Source: Collinsella bouchesdurhonensis
GTDB lineage: Bacteria > Actinomycetota > Coriobacteriia > Coriobacteriales > Coriobacteriaceae
DNA length: 64,000 nucleotides
Assembly: GCF_900155365.1 (NCBI RefSeq)
Contig: NZ_LT699738.1
Location: 45,025 to 109,024 of the forward strand
Direction: 5' to 3'
Within the stretch, counting starts at the first letter, position 1. Each line of letters starts with the position of its first letter. The position numbers and the translations under genes are program-made. The notes below the pieces were generated by a model. That model searched no databases. It was not told the origin of the DNA and was given only the letters and a program-made list of their open reading frames with translations. Below, one piece after another: positions 25,437-34,960 of the stretch.

Positions 25437-25505
25437 TGCTAGAATGATGAGCTGATTGGTTTTTGCACGATACGCAACGCAGGTACTTCGCCTTGTATAT
25501 CGTGC
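25437..25505 (+). promoter_or_regulatory. asnS promoter and leader stem
   Basis: An extended -10 (TGCTAGAAT, 25437-25445) is followed by an inverted repeat, GCACGATA (25465-25472) and TATCGTGC (25498-25505), ending 5 bases before the GGAGG of asnS. The stem could affect initiation of asnS. No T-box motif is seen. Confidence 0.4.
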
Positions 25506-25519
25506 CTAAAGGAGGATGC

Positions 25520-26923
25520 ATGAAACGCACGAAGATCGCCCAGCTTCACGCCGACGCCAAGGCGTTTGGCGGCCAGACCGTCACGGTTGCCGGTTGGGTC
25601 AAGTCCATTCGCGATATGAAGAACTTTGGCTTCGTGACCCTAAATGACGGCAGTTGCTTTGCCGACCTGCAGGTTGTCATGAACCGCGATGCTCTTTCCA
25701 ACTACGACGAGATCGCACATCAAAACGTCTCGGCTGCCCTCATCTGCACCGGCGAGGTTAAGCTCACGCCCGACGCGCCGCAGCCCTTTGAGCTCACCGC
25801 GACCGAAATTGTGGTCGAGGGCGTCTCCGACCCCAGCTATCCGCTGCAAAAGAAGCGCGCCACCGTCGAGTTCCTGCGCACGCAGCAGCACCTGCGCCCG
25901 CGCACGAACCTCTTCCGTGCCGTCTTCCGCATCCGCTCCGTCGCAGCGGCGGCCATCCACAGCTTCTTCCAGGAGCAGGGCTTTGTCTACGTGAACACGC
26001 CCATCATCACCACGAGCGACTGCGAGGGCGCCGGCGAGATGTTCCGCGTGACCACGCTCGATCCCCAAAATCCGCCCCTGACGGACGCAGGAGAGGTCGA
26101 TTGGAGCCAGGACTTCTTTGGCAAGCACGCAAGCCTCACCGTCTCTGGCCAACTCAATGCCGAGAACTTTGCCATGGCGTTTGGCGATGTGTACACCTTT
26201 GGCCCCACGTTCCGCGCCGAGAACTCCAACACCACGCGCCACGCCGCAGAGTTTTGGATGGTCGAGCCCGAAATGGCCTTCGCCGACCTCAACGATTACA
26301 TGGACAATGCCGAGGCTATGCTCAAGTACGTGCTCAACAAGGTGATGGACACCTGCCCCGACGAGCTCAATATGCTCAACAAGTTTGTGGACAAGGGTCT
26401 GCTCGAGCGCCTGAAGCACGTGGCCAGCTCCGACTTTGCCCGCGTGAGCTACACCGAGGCCGTCAAGATCTTGGAAGAGGCCGTTGCTGCCGGCCACAAG
26501 TTTGATTACCCCGTTAGCTGGGGTATCGATCTGCAGACCGAGCACGAGCGCTTCCTTACCGAGGAGCACTTCCGCCGTCCGACCTTCGTAACCGACTATC
26601 CGGCAGAGATCAAGGCGTTCTACATGCGCATGAACGACGACGGCAAGACCGTCGCCGCGGCCGACTGCCTGGTTCCCGGCATCGGCGAGATCATCGGCGG
26701 TTCTCAGCGTGAGGAGCGCCTGGATCTGCTTGAGGGCCGCATCAAGGACCTGGGCATGAATCCCGAGCAGTACAAGTACTACCTGGACTTGCGTCGCTAC
26801 GGCTCCTGCAAGCACGCTGGCTACGGCCTGGGCTTCGAGCGCCTGGTGATGTACCTCACCGGCGTGGGCAACATCCGCGACGTCCTGCCGCACCCGCGCA
26901 CCGTAGGCAACGCCGACTTTTAA
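25520..26923 (+). CDS. asnS: asparaginyl-tRNA synthetase
   Basis: The 467-residue class IIb synthetase starts at ATG 25520 behind AAAGGAGG. It has an OB-fold anticodon domain (about 1-110, [20 protein letters not shown]) and the class II core. Motif 2 is [25 protein letters not shown], whose middle segment is [17 protein letters not shown]. Motif 3 is [21 protein letters not shown]. Asn recognition over Asp is supported by the VEPEMAF and [11 protein letters not shown] segments of AsnRS. Direct charging implies that the organism need not make Asn-tRNA by amidation. Confidence 0.96.
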   Translation: MKRTKIAQLHADAKAFGGQTVTVAGWVKSIRDMKNFGFVTLNDGSCFADLQVVMNRDALSNYDEIAHQNVSAALICTGEVKLTPDAPQPFELTATEIVVEGVSDPSYPLQKKRATVEFLRTQQHLRPRTNLFRAVFRIRSVAAAAIHSFFQEQGFVYVNTPIITTSDCEGAGEMFRVTTLDPQNPPLTDAGEVDWSQDFFGKHASLTVSGQLNAENFAMAFGDVYTFGPTFRAENSNTTRHAAEFWMVEPEMAFADLNDYMDNAEAMLKYVLNKVMDTCPDELNMLNKFVDKGLLERLKHVASSDFARVSYTEAVKILEEAVAAGHKFDYPVSWGIDLQTEHERFLTEEHFRRPTFVTDYPAEIKAFYMRMNDDGKTVAAADCLVPGIGEIIGGSQREERLDLLEGRIKDLGMNPEQYKYYLDLRRYGSCKHAGYGLGFERLVMYLTGVGNIRDVLPHPRTVGNADF

Positions 26924-26967
26924 AAGTCAACTCAACCAGATCGGCCTGCCGTAGCACCGAATCTTGA

Positions 26968-27001
26968 TGTGACAAAAAGTCGACAGGTTTATTTTGTCAC
27001 A
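26968..27001 (-). repeat. 34-bp palindromic repeat, copy 1
   Basis: Reverse-oriented copy, identical to copies at 28416, 42522 and 52858. Arms TGTGACAAAA and TTTTGTCACA (10 bp) enclose an asymmetric core TAAACCTGTCGACT. It lies 44 bases after the asnS stop. Bases 26982-27025 are repeated with 38/44 identity at 27169-27212. Confidence 0.9.
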
Positions 27002-27077
27002 TTTTCACAGAGGCTTCATAACTGCCGTGCAAGCGTTGGCGAGCAACCACCCTCTGAGCTTTATAGCGGCACAAAGA

Positions 27078-27116
27078 AAGGCCGGCATGCTGTTCCAAAA
27101 GACGGCATGCCGGCCT
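27078..27116 (+). terminator. 13-bp hairpin between asnS and the dehydrogenase gene
   Basis: Perfect arms AAGGCCGGCATGC and GCATGCCGGCCTT, then GTTGAT. It could end both convergent transcripts. Confidence 0.6.
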
Positions 27117-27168
27117 TGTTGATCGCCCTATCGAGGCGGCCTGCAACGAGCTTCCGTAACACCAGCAA

Positions 27169-27212
27169 GACAGGTTTAATTTGTCACATTTTCACCCTGG
27201 CTTCATATATGC
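27169..27212 (-). repeat. partial copy of the 34-bp palindrome, copy 2, with flank
   Basis: Contains only the right part of the palindrome (GACAGGTTTA to GTCACA, 27169-27188), but also the shared flank TTTTCAC...GGCTTCATA seen after copy 1. The duplicated unit therefore extends beyond the palindrome here. Confidence 0.8.
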
Positions 27213-27240
27213 GGGAGAATGCTCGCCTTGGAGCCCATAC

Positions 27241-28200
27241 CTAGTACTTAAAGAAACCCTCGCCCGAAGACTCGCCAAGCTTGCCCTCGTCGAGCATCTT
27301 CTTAAGAACGGCTGCCATGGCTTTGAAGTTGTACGGCATCATCATCTTTTTGAGCAGCGGGCTCACAAGGCCGGGAACCTTCTGATACTGCATTACGATG
27401 TTGTAAGCCGTCTGGATGCCCACGGTGTCGAACACGCGGAACGGACCCTTGGGCGCGCCGGTACCGCGCGTCCAAGCAAGGTCGATGCTCTTGGGATCCG
27501 AGACGCCCGACACGTACAGGTCAAGGCCGGAAAGCAACCATGGCACCAGCATGGAATTGAGCAGATAGCCGTTCTTTTCCTTGTTGACGGGAAGCGCGAG
27601 CATGCGAATCTCGGTTGCAAACTCGACGAGCTCGTCAAAATAGCGCTTGTCGGTCTGCGCTTGTGCCATGACCTCGGTCATGTTGTTCTTCCAGATGGAA
27701 TTGGCAAAGTGGAGCGACAGGTACTTTTCTGGACGGCCCGTGTACTTGGCAAACGTGCTGGGCAGCAACGTAGACGAGTTCGTGACCACGACCGTCTTTG
27801 CCGGCAGCACCGGCGCAAGTTTTTGATAGAACTCAGTCTTTGCCTGCGTGTCCTCGGCCATACTCTCGATTACCAAGTCGGCATCTGCCACAGCGGCAGG
27901 CAGGTCGAGCTCAAGCTTGAGCGAGTTATACGCGCGCTCCACCGCATCGAGCGCCGCCTGCTTATCGAACGGCTCATCGCTATCGGCAATGCCCGGGCAC
28001 CACTCGCCCGTACCGTCCGCCATACCCTCGATAGCTGCGACGTATTCCTCGCGCACATGGTCGATCTTGGGCTGCGTACGGCCAATGGAGCCCTCGCTCC
28101 TCAGCCAAATAGTGACATCAAAGCCGCAATACGCTGCTTGGAACGCAATCTGACTTCCCAATACGCCGCCTCCGGCCACGCAAACGTTCTTGTAGCTCAT
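27241..28200 (-). CDS. 3-hydroxyacyl-CoA dehydrogenase (NAD-binding, short form)
   Basis: The 319-residue protein starts at ATG 28200 behind GAAGGAG. The N-terminal Rossmann domain has VCVAGGGVLGSQIAFQAAYC, a GxGxxG-like loop. DLVIESMAEDTQAKTEFYQKL matches the E(A)-type segment and SSTLLPSTFA the active-site Ser/Asn region. The C-terminal helical domain (about 190-319) matches the HAD dimerisation fold. It reduces or oxidises a 3-hydroxyacyl-CoA with NAD. It lies beside the dehydratase/activase gene, and both reactions could belong to one acyl-CoA route, although each has its own terminator. Confidence 0.88.
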   Translation of the reverse strand: MSYKNVCVAGGGVLGSQIAFQAAYCGFDVTIWLRSEGSIGRTQPKIDHVREEYVAAIEGMADGTGEWCPGIADSDEPFDKQAALDAVERAYNSLKLELDLPAAVADADLVIESMAEDTQAKTEFYQKLAPVLPAKTVVVTNSSTLLPSTFAKYTGRPEKYLSLHFANSIWKNNMTEVMAQAQTDKRYFDELVEFATEIRMLALPVNKEKNGYLLNSMLVPWLLSGLDLYVSGVSDPKSIDLAWTRGTGAPKGPFRVFDTVGIQTAYNIVMQYQKVPGLVSPLLKKMMMPYNFKAMAAVLKKMLDEGKLGESSGEGFFKY

Positions 28201-28337
28201 GGGGGTCTCCTTCTGCTCTTGGCAACCTTGCAATAGACACCATTAAAAATGATGCGGCGATACATGGAAGACACCCCTCGCCCAGCGGCGGTGGGTCATC
28301 GGGAAACGGTTACATCTGTTAGCTATCTTTTGTCTGT

Positions 28338-28372
28338 AAAAAAGACCGCCGTGGGCAACCCCACGGCGGTCT
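28338..28372 (-). terminator. terminator of the dehydratase/activase gene
   Basis: Minus strand: arms AGACCGCCGTGGG and CCCACGGCGGTCT, followed by TTTTTT. It lies 83 bases beyond the stop; the 34-bp palindrome copy 3 is in between. Confidence 0.9.
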
Positions 28373-28415
28373 GGCAATGTGCCGAGTGGCAGGTAACGAC
28401 CGGTGAACGGCAAAA

Positions 28416-28449
28416 TGTGACAAAATAAACCTGTCGACTTTTTGTCACA
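28416..28449 (+). repeat. 34-bp palindromic repeat, copy 3
   Basis: Forward copy, identical to the consensus. It begins 6 bases after the stop codon of the 1513-residue gene (minus strand) and is followed by that gene's true terminator, so termination alone does not explain it. Confidence 0.92.
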
Positions 28450-28455
28450 TTCGGG

Positions 28456-31400
28456 TTAATGGTGCGGGCGGAACTTGGAGTCCACTGCGTCCATCTCGAG
28501 CGGGGCGATGTGCTCCATCACGAAGCCCTTGCCGGCGCGCATGTTCTCCTTGGCCACGCTGATCATCAGCTTGATGCGATTAAGCTGGTTGACCTCCGAG
28601 GCACCTGGGTCGTAATCCACCGCCACGATGTTGCTCTCGGGATGCTGACGGCGCAGCTCCTTGATCACCGCCTTGCCCACCACGTGGTTGGGCAGGCACG
28701 CAAACGGCTGTGTGCAGATGATATTGGGCGCGCCGTGGTCAATAAGGTCGAGCATCTCGGCCGTAAGCAACCAACCCTCGCCCATGTTGTTGCACAGCGA
28801 CAGCACCTGCGAAGCCTTATCCGCCATAGCACTGATGGGCTCGGGAGCCTCAAAGCGATCGGACTTCTCCAGCAGATCCTCCACCGGTTTGCGCATCCAG
28901 TCCACCATGCCAATGAGCGCATCCATGCCCGCACGCGTGACGGCAGAGCTTCCCAGCTCGTCCTTCTGCAGGTTGGAATTGCTCATGGAGTACAGGAAGA
29001 AGTCGAGCAGACCCGGAACCACGGCCTCGCAGCCCTCGTTTTCGATAACCTCAACCACGTGGTTGTTTGCCGTGGGATGGAACTTGACGAGAATCTCGCC
29101 CACCACACCCACGCGCGGCTTGGTCCCCTCGCCCTCAAGCGGCATGGTATCGAACGCCTCGATAGCCTCGCGCGCCAGACGCGTGAAGTTGCGACGATTG
29201 AACTTGGGCGCCAGTGCACGGGCGCGCGCCATGTACTCGTCAAAGAGCGCATTGGCAGCACCAGGCGTCACCTCATACGGGCGGCAGCGATAGAGCATCT
29301 GCATCATCACGTCGCCAAACAGGATGGAGTAGACAGCAGCCTTGAGCATGGGAACCGTCAGCTTGAAACCGGGATTCTTCTCGTCGAGTTTCACGGCCGA
29401 AAGCGAGATGACCGGGATCTCGGGATGGCCCGAATCGCGCAGCGCCTTGCGAATGAGCGCGATATAGTTGGTGGCACGGCAGCCGCCGCCCGTCTGGCTG
29501 ATAACCACAGCGGTCTTGGTGAGGTCGTACTTGCCGCTCTCGATGGCCTCCATAATCTGGCCCGTCACGAGGATCGAGGGGTAGCAGATGTCGTTGTTCA
29601 CATAGCGCAGACCCGCCTCGACGGCACCGCGGTCGGTCGAAGGCAGGAGCTCCAGGTTGTAGCCATAAGCGTGGAATACCTCTTTGACCAGGTCAAAGTG
29701 GATGGGCGCCATCTGCGGGCACAAGATGGTGTAGCCCTCGCGGCGCATCTCCTCGGTAAACGGAACCTTATCCCATGCCGTGGACTTGCTCTCGCGTTGC
29801 GGCTCGATGCGGTACTTGTGAGTGTCAAAGACCGGCTGCTCGTCCGAAGGCTCGACCGGACTTGCCTCGCCCACCTTGTAGGCCTCGCCCGCGGCCTCGG
29901 CCTCGGCGCGGCGCTCGGCTTCTTGGTCCTTAAGGGCAGCCATGAGCGAGCGAACGCGAATGCGCGCGGCACCGAGGTTTGACACCTCGTCGATCTTGAG
30001 CACCGTGTAGATCTTGCCGGATGCCTCCATGATCTCTTGCACCTGGTCGGTGGTAAGGGCATCAAGGCCGCAACCAAACGAGTTGAGCTGAATGAGGTCG
30101 AGGTCGTTGCGCATGGTCACAAAGCGTGCCGCCGCGTAGAGGCGCGAGTGGAACATCCACTGGTCGACCACGCGGATGGGACGCTCGGGCTTGATGAGAT
30201 GTGCCACCGAGTCCTCGGTGAGCACGGCAAAGCCAAAGGAGCTGATGAGCTCGGGCAGCGAATGGTTGATCTCGGGGTCGTTATGGTAGGGGCGACCGGC
30301 GAGCACGATGCCATGGCCGCCGTGTTCCTCGATCCAATGGATGGTCTCCTCGCCCATGGTCTGGATGGCCTCGTGAAAGCGAGCATCCTCCTCATAGGCG
30401 GCGTTCACGGCAGCGTCAATCTCGGAACGCGTGATCTTAGGCCCTGTCACGCGGCCGCGGCCGGCCTCGGCATCGGCCACGCGGTCGACAGCGATGAGCT
30501 GATACAGGCGGCGCTTGAGCTCAACCTTATCGTGATACGGCACGAAGGGATACATGAACTCGACGTGCTGCTCGGAGAGCTCATCGATGTTGAGGCCGAG
30601 CGCGGTGGGATAGCTCATGACGATCGGGCAATTGTAGCAGTTGCCCGCCGTGGGATCTTCTTTACGCTCCCAGCGCACGCAGGGCATCCAGATAAAATCG
30701 GGGTCCTTGTCCAGCAGGTTCATGATGTGGCCGTGGCTGAGTTTGGCCGGATAGCACACGCTCTCGGACGGCATGGACTCGATGCCCGCCTCGTAGGTCT
30801 TTTTACTGGACTGGTCGGACAGCACGACCGAGAAGCCGAGCTCGGTAAAGAAGCGATGCCAAAACGGGTAGTTCTCGTACATATTGAGTGCGCGGGGAAT
30901 GCCCACAGTGCCGCGCGGAGCGTCCTCGGGTGCCAGGCACTCGCGGTCGAACAGCAGCTCGTTTTTACGTTTGAAGAGGTTCGGGGCCTCGCTCTTCTTC
31001 TTTTTGTGGCCCGCGCCGCGCTCGCAGCGATTGCCAGTGATAAAGCGACGACCGCCGCCAAAGTCGTTGATGGTGAGCTGGCAGTTATTGGAGCAACGGC
31101 CGCAGCGCGCATGCTTTTGCGTGACGGTGAGGGCAGCCACTTCCTCGGCAGAGAGAATGGTGGAGACGCCGTCTTCGCCCGCGCGGTCACGCGCGAGTAG
31201 GGCCGCACCATAGGCGCCCATGCAGCCGGCGATGTCGGGACGAACCGCGTTGACGCCCGTGAGCTTCTCGAAGGCACGCAGGGTGGCGTCAGACATAAAG
31301 GTACCGCCCTGAACGATCACGCTCGTGCCGATCTCCTTGGAGTCGCGCAGCTTGATGACCTTAAACAGAGCGTTCTTGATCACGGAGTACGAGAGGCCGG

Positions 31401-32997
31401 CGGCGATATCGCCCACGGTAGCGCCCTCTTTTTGCGCCTGCTTCACACGGGAGTTCATAAAGACGGTGCAGCGACTGCCCAGGTCGACGGGGTTTTTGGC
31501 ATTCACCGCCGCAGCCGCGAAGGCGCGCACGTCCATATTCATCGACACGGCAAAGCTCTCGATAAAGCTGCCGCAGCCCGAGGAGCATGCCTCGTTGAGC
31601 ATGATGTGCTCGATCACGCCGTCGCGCACGCGCAGGCATTTCATGTCCTGGCCACCGATGTCGAGGATAAACTGCACGCCGGGCAAGAACGCCTTGGAGC
31701 CGCGCAGGTGCGCGACCGTCTCGATCTCGCCGGAGTCGGCCTTGAGGGCCTCGATGAGCAACGCCTCGCCGTAACCGGTAGTGGTTACGTGGCCGATGGT
31801 GCAGCCCGCGGGAATGTGCTCGTAGAAATCGGCCATGATGACCTTGGCCGTACCCAGGATGTCGCCGTTGTTGTTACCGTACCAGGTATGCAGCAGCTGG
31901 CCGTCCTCGCCCACAAGCGCGGCCTTCATGGTGGTAGAACCAGCGTCGATACCGATGAACACGCGGCCCTGGTAATTGCCGAGGTCGCCCTTGGGCACAA
32001 CCTCCTTGTCGTGGCGGCTCTTGAACTCGTCGTACTCCGCAGGCGTGGCAAAAAGCGGCTCCAGGCGCGCGACCTCGGAACCCTGCGTGTCACCCAAGGC
32101 ATCGATTGCATCGATAAGCTGCGGGAACGTTGAGAGCTTGTTAGACTCATGAGCCATCGCGGCACCCGAGGCCACAAACAGGTGGGCGTTATTGGGAACG
32201 ATGCGATGTTCCTCGTCCAGTTCAAGCGTCACGTAGAAACGATGACGGAGCTCGGAGAGATATTGCAGCGGACCACCCAGGAAGGCGACATTGCCGCGGA
32301 TGGGACGGCCGCATGCAAGGCCGGAGATGGTCTGGGTCACCACGGCCTGGAAGATGGAGGCAGCGACGTCTGCGGGAGCCGCACCCTCGTTGAGCAGGGG
32401 CTGCACATCGGTCTTAGCAAAGACGCCACAGCGGCTGGCGATGGGATAGATAGTCGTGGCCTGCTTGGCGAGCTCATTTAGGCCCGCGGCATCCGTGTGC
32501 AAAAGCGTGGCCATCTGGTCGATAAAGGCGCCCGTGCCGCCGGCGCAGGTGCCGTTCATGCGCTGCTCGATGCCGTTATCGAAGTAGATGATCTTGGCAT
32601 CCTCGCCGCCCAGCTCGATAGCGACGTCGGTAGCGGGAATGAGCGTCTCGACGGCACGCTTGCTGGCGATGACTTCCTGCACGAACTCGAGGCCCAGCCA
32701 CTGGGAAAGCAGCAGGCCGCCCGAGCCGGTGATGGCGCAGGTCATCTGAGCCTCGGGCAGCAGGCCCGCAGCGCCCACAAACAGGTCGCGCGCGCAGGCA
32801 CGCACATCGGTATGGTGGCGCTGATACTTGGCGTAGACAATCTGGTTCTCGTCGTTCAGCACGGCAAGCTTGACGGTGGTAGAGCCCACGTCGATGCCCA
32901 GGTGCAGCTGGCCAGTCGCGGCCTCGGCGTTGTAGATGGCGCCCTCGGGAACCACGCCGGGACGGATCTCGCTCGTCTCCTCGTTCACTTCGTTCAT
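28456..32997 (-). CDS. fused 2-hydroxyacyl-CoA dehydratase activase/dehydratase-like protein
   Basis: A 1513-residue fusion. Residues about 30-300 and 345-620 are two BadF/HgdC-type ATPase (activase) domains, each with the phosphate-1 motif (GIDVGSTTVKLAVL and GIDAGSTTMKAALV). Each also has the Cys residues that bridge a [4Fe-4S] cluster (GTCAGGTGAF, SRCGVF; ACSSGCGSF, SRCTVF). A Cys cluster (ARCGRCSNNCQLT) and DUF2229- and HgdA/B-like dehydratase domains follow to the end. Activases drive ATP-dependent one-electron reduction of the dehydratase. The exact substrate of this large fused family is unknown. The TetR gene lies 3 bases upstream in the same operon. Confidence 0.9.
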   Translation of the reverse strand: MNEVNEETSEIRPGVVPEGAIYNAEAATGQLHLGIDVGSTTVKLAVLNDENQIVYAKYQRHHTDVRACARDLFVGAAGLLPEAQMTCAITGSGGLLLSQWLGLEFVQEVIASKRAVETLIPATDVAIELGGEDAKIIYFDNGIEQRMNGTCAGGTGAFIDQMATLLHTDAAGLNELAKQATTIYPIASRCGVFAKTDVQPLLNEGAAPADVAASIFQAVVTQTISGLACGRPIRGNVAFLGGPLQYLSELRHRFYVTLELDEEHRIVPNNAHLFVASGAAMAHESNKLSTFPQLIDAIDALGDTQGSEVARLEPLFATPAEYDEFKSRHDKEVVPKGDLGNYQGRVFIGIDAGSTTMKAALVGEDGQLLHTWYGNNNGDILGTAKVIMADFYEHIPAGCTIGHVTTTGYGEALLIEALKADSGEIETVAHLRGSKAFLPGVQFILDIGGQDMKCLRVRDGVIEHIMLNEACSSGCGSFIESFAVSMNMDVRAFAAAAVNAKNPVDLGSRCTVFMNSRVKQAQKEGATVGDIAAGLSYSVIKNALFKVIKLRDSKEIGTSVIVQGGTFMSDATLRAFEKLTGVNAVRPDIAGCMGAYGAALLARDRAGEDGVSTILSAEEVAALTVTQKHARCGRCSNNCQLTINDFGGGRRFITGNRCERGAGHKKKKSEAPNLFKRKNELLFDRECLAPEDAPRGTVGIPRALNMYENYPFWHRFFTELGFSVVLSDQSSKKTYEAGIESMPSESVCYPAKLSHGHIMNLLDKDPDFIWMPCVRWERKEDPTAGNCYNCPIVMSYPTALGLNIDELSEQHVEFMYPFVPYHDKVELKRRLYQLIAVDRVADAEAGRGRVTGPKITRSEIDAAVNAAYEEDARFHEAIQTMGEETIHWIEEHGGHGIVLAGRPYHNDPEINHSLPELISSFGFAVLTEDSVAHLIKPERPIRVVDQWMFHSRLYAAARFVTMRNDLDLIQLNSFGCGLDALTTDQVQEIMEASGKIYTVLKIDEVSNLGAARIRVRSLMAALKDQEAERRAEAEAAGEAYKVGEASPVEPSDEQPVFDTHKYRIEPQRESKSTAWDKVPFTEEMRREGYTILCPQMAPIHFDLVKEVFHAYGYNLELLPSTDRGAVEAGLRYVNNDICYPSILVTGQIMEAIESGKYDLTKTAVVISQTGGGCRATNYIALIRKALRDSGHPEIPVISLSAVKLDEKNPGFKLTVPMLKAAVYSILFGDVMMQMLYRCRPYEVTPGAANALFDEYMARARALAPKFNRRNFTRLAREAIEAFDTMPLEGEGTKPRVGVVGEILVKFHPTANNHVVEVIENEGCEAVVPGLLDFFLYSMSNSNLQKDELGSSAVTRAGMDALIGMVDWMRKPVEDLLEKSDRFEAPEPISAMADKASQVLSLCNNMGEGWLLTAEMLDLIDHGAPNIICTQPFACLPNHVVGKAVIKELRRQHPESNIVAVDYDPGASEVNQLNRIKLMISVAKENMRAGKGFVMEHIAPLEMDAVDSKFRPHH

Positions 32998-33000
32998 CGG

Positions 33001-33702
33001 TTACTCCCTCTCGTTGCGCTCGTCGGTGTCGTCGAGCTGAAGATTCAACAGTTTCATGCCATATGCCGGCACGTTGATATCAATAGGCTGGCCATACAGG
33101 TCGCCGGGACGCACAAAGGCGATCACCGTCATGATGCGCGCCATGGTTTTGGGCGATTCGGGCAGGCCGTTTTCGAACCAGCGCTGGACCACGCCCACCT
33201 CAGCGGTAACCACATAGCTCAGGTAATAATCGAAAAACGACCCCAAGAGCGCAGGGAAAATACCCGTCTGCATGCGACCCGAAATCTCGTCGCGCGCAAG
33301 GTCGATTAGGCGCTTGATAAAGGCAGGGTCACCGCCAGGGCCCAGCAACGATCCGATGAGGTCGCGATTGCCCGCCAGGTACTCGAGCAGCTCAACCGCG
33401 CCGGGCGCTGGCTCCAGCTCGTCGATGCTGTGATAAAGCTCGGGCAGCGTGGCTGCGCCGATATTGCGGACGAGCGTACGAATCTCATCCATAATGGCAT
33501 CTTCGACCTGTTGGATAAAATCGGGAATGTCTTTGTAGTGGCTATAAAACGTGCGGCGCGTCAGGCCCGCGCAATCGGTAAGCGACGCCACCGTGATGCG
33601 CGACAGATCCTCGCCCGCCCCAAGCTGTTGCACAAGTGCGTCCCGAAGCGACGTCTGCGAACGCAGAGATCGGGGGTCGCACTTAAAATCTGTTTGCGGC
33701 AT
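33001..33702 (-). CDS. TetR-family regulator of the dehydratase/activase operon
   Basis: The 233-residue protein has an N-terminal HTH (about 15-60, DLSRITVASLTDCAGLTRRTFYSHYKDIPD) typical of TetR/AcrR proteins of the DhaS/YxaF type, and a ligand-binding C-terminus. It is first in the operon with the 1513-residue gene, behind GAGGAGG. Direct and inverted repeats 17-51 bases upstream of its start are likely its own operator. The effector may be an acyl-CoA or acid, by context. Confidence 0.9.
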   Translation of the reverse strand: MPQTDFKCDPRSLRSQTSLRDALVQQLGAGEDLSRITVASLTDCAGLTRRTFYSHYKDIPDFIQQVEDAIMDEIRTLVRNIGAATLPELYHSIDELEPAPGAVELLEYLAGNRDLIGSLLGPGGDPAFIKRLIDLARDEISGRMQTGIFPALLGSFFDYYLSYVVTAEVGVVQRWFENGLPESPKTMARIMTVIAFVRPGDLYGQPIDINVPAYGMKLLNLQLDDTDERNERE

Positions 33703-33718
33703 AGGCCTCCTCGGGTGC

Positions 33719-33753
33719 TATTTCACACTCCGAGTATTATTTCACACTGTGTG
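33719..33753 (-). promoter_or_regulatory. operator candidate of the TetR-activase operon
   Basis: The decamer TATTTCACAC occurs twice, 19 bases apart (33719-33728 and 33738-33747). The second copy runs into the palindrome CACACTGTGTG (33743-33753). The pair lies just upstream of the TetR gene's ribosome-binding site, where a repressor would block RNA polymerase. Confidence 0.65.
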
Positions 33754-33770
33754 TATTTTATTCCACGCGC

Positions 33771-33788
33771 CACAAAGTCGACAGGTTT
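33771..33788 (-). repeat. partial 34-bp palindrome, copy 4
   Basis: Eighteen bases (ACAAAGTCGACAGGTTTG) match the left arm end and core of the palindrome in reverse orientation; the rest is absent or decayed. Confidence 0.6.
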
Positions 33789-33887
33789 GGCGCGTCGTTG
33801 CCCAGTGCGCCCGACGATTCCCTGCTTTTCCGCCGCGCCAAGCGGCAGGCCAGCGCGTCGCCCGGCACACCCGCTGTCTCCCTACTG

Positions 33888-34745
33888 CTAGGAAATCACG
33901 GTACGGTTGCGGTCGTTACGAAGTGTGGCAACCATATGGCGCGGCACAGCATGAGCCGCGCAGTTACCAATGACGTTGCCAGCCGCACGCTTGGCAGCAT
34001 CCGAACCATTGCTCGTGGCATAGGCGTGCTCAAAGCGATCGAGCATGACGATGTCGTTGCCGCCGTCTCCATAGACTGCCACCTCGTCTTCAGAGAAGCC
34101 CAGATAGTTAGCAAGCCAAGCCACGCTCTCGCCCTTATTGCAGGCGCGGTCGGTTATCTCGAACATCGCCGGATTAAACGGGGCGTTGACCACGGTGTCG
34201 GCGTGCTCGGCCAAAAACGCGTGAAGTTCGCGCTCCATGCCAGGATCGGGCACGCGGCAGTTTACCTTGCACACATCGTGCTGCAAGATCTCGGCGAGTG
34301 GCACCTCGTAGCGGTGGTGCGCCAAAAAGGAAGCTTTTGCGCGCATGCCGCGCATGAGAATGCGGCGCCAGGGGCTGTCGGTCACAAAACCCGCTTCGCG
34401 CACCTCGCGCGTGTTGCTCGAAAGAATCGAATCGCTCGTCACGCAGTCAAAGCAAATGCCAGGAAAAGCTGGGATAAGCTCTTCCAAAAACGCCGGGTCC
34501 ACGATGTAGGACTTAAGGACCTCGCCGTCGCGCCCGCGAATGATAGAACCGTTGGCGCAAATCGCCTCGATGGTTCCGGGCTCGAAACCACCGTCGGTGT
34601 ACCACACGCTCGTGCGGCCTGTAGCTGCGGCAACATGCGCGCCTGCATCGGTGATCTCGCGAATCGCTGCGAGGATTTTATCGTCGGTAGTATGAAAGAG
34701 ATTGAGCAGCGTACCGTCCAGGTCGCAAGCGAACAGTTTGATCAT
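33888..34745 (-). CDS. HAD-superfamily (Cof/IIB) sugar-phosphatase-like hydrolase
   Basis: The 285-residue protein starts at ATG 34745 behind GGAG. HAD motifs: I FACDLDGTLLN (nucleophile Asp), II AAATGRT, III Lys in the NKGESVAWLANYLG stretch, and IV VYGDGGNDIVMLDRF. The type IIB cap lies between II and III. Such enzymes dephosphorylate sugar phosphates or cofactors such as PLP and FMN; substrate cannot be told. It is monocistronic. Confidence 0.9.
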   Translation of the reverse strand: MIKLFACDLDGTLLNLFHTTDDKILAAIREITDAGAHVAAATGRTSVWYTDGGFEPGTIEAICANGSIIRGRDGEVLKSYIVDPAFLEELIPAFPGICFDCVTSDSILSSNTREVREAGFVTDSPWRRILMRGMRAKASFLAHHRYEVPLAEILQHDVCKVNCRVPDPGMERELHAFLAEHADTVVNAPFNPAMFEITDRACNKGESVAWLANYLGFSEDEVAVYGDGGNDIVMLDRFEHAYATSNGSDAAKRAAGNVIGNCAAHAVPRHMVATLRNDRNRTVIS

Positions 34746-34960
34746 ACCGGGCTCCATTCCGCGCGTTTTTCCCAGCATAGCGGAAAAGAAGGCGCGATAA
34801 GGCAGCGCAGCAGGTCAAGCGTCAAGTGCCCGGGGCGAATGGGCGAGCGGCGGTGTGCGCCGAAAGGCCGTGCGCCCCGTTGCGGGCGGTGCGCAAACGG
34901 CAAGCATGGCTTTTCCGGGTCCTATTTCACCGCCCACGTTGCCCTTTATGCCCCATCACG
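34746..34960. other. gene-free stretch upstream of the HAD gene
   Basis: No gene, repeat family or clear hairpin is seen apart from GC-rich runs near 34855-34905. It borders the large hairpin element at 34961. Confidence 0.5.
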
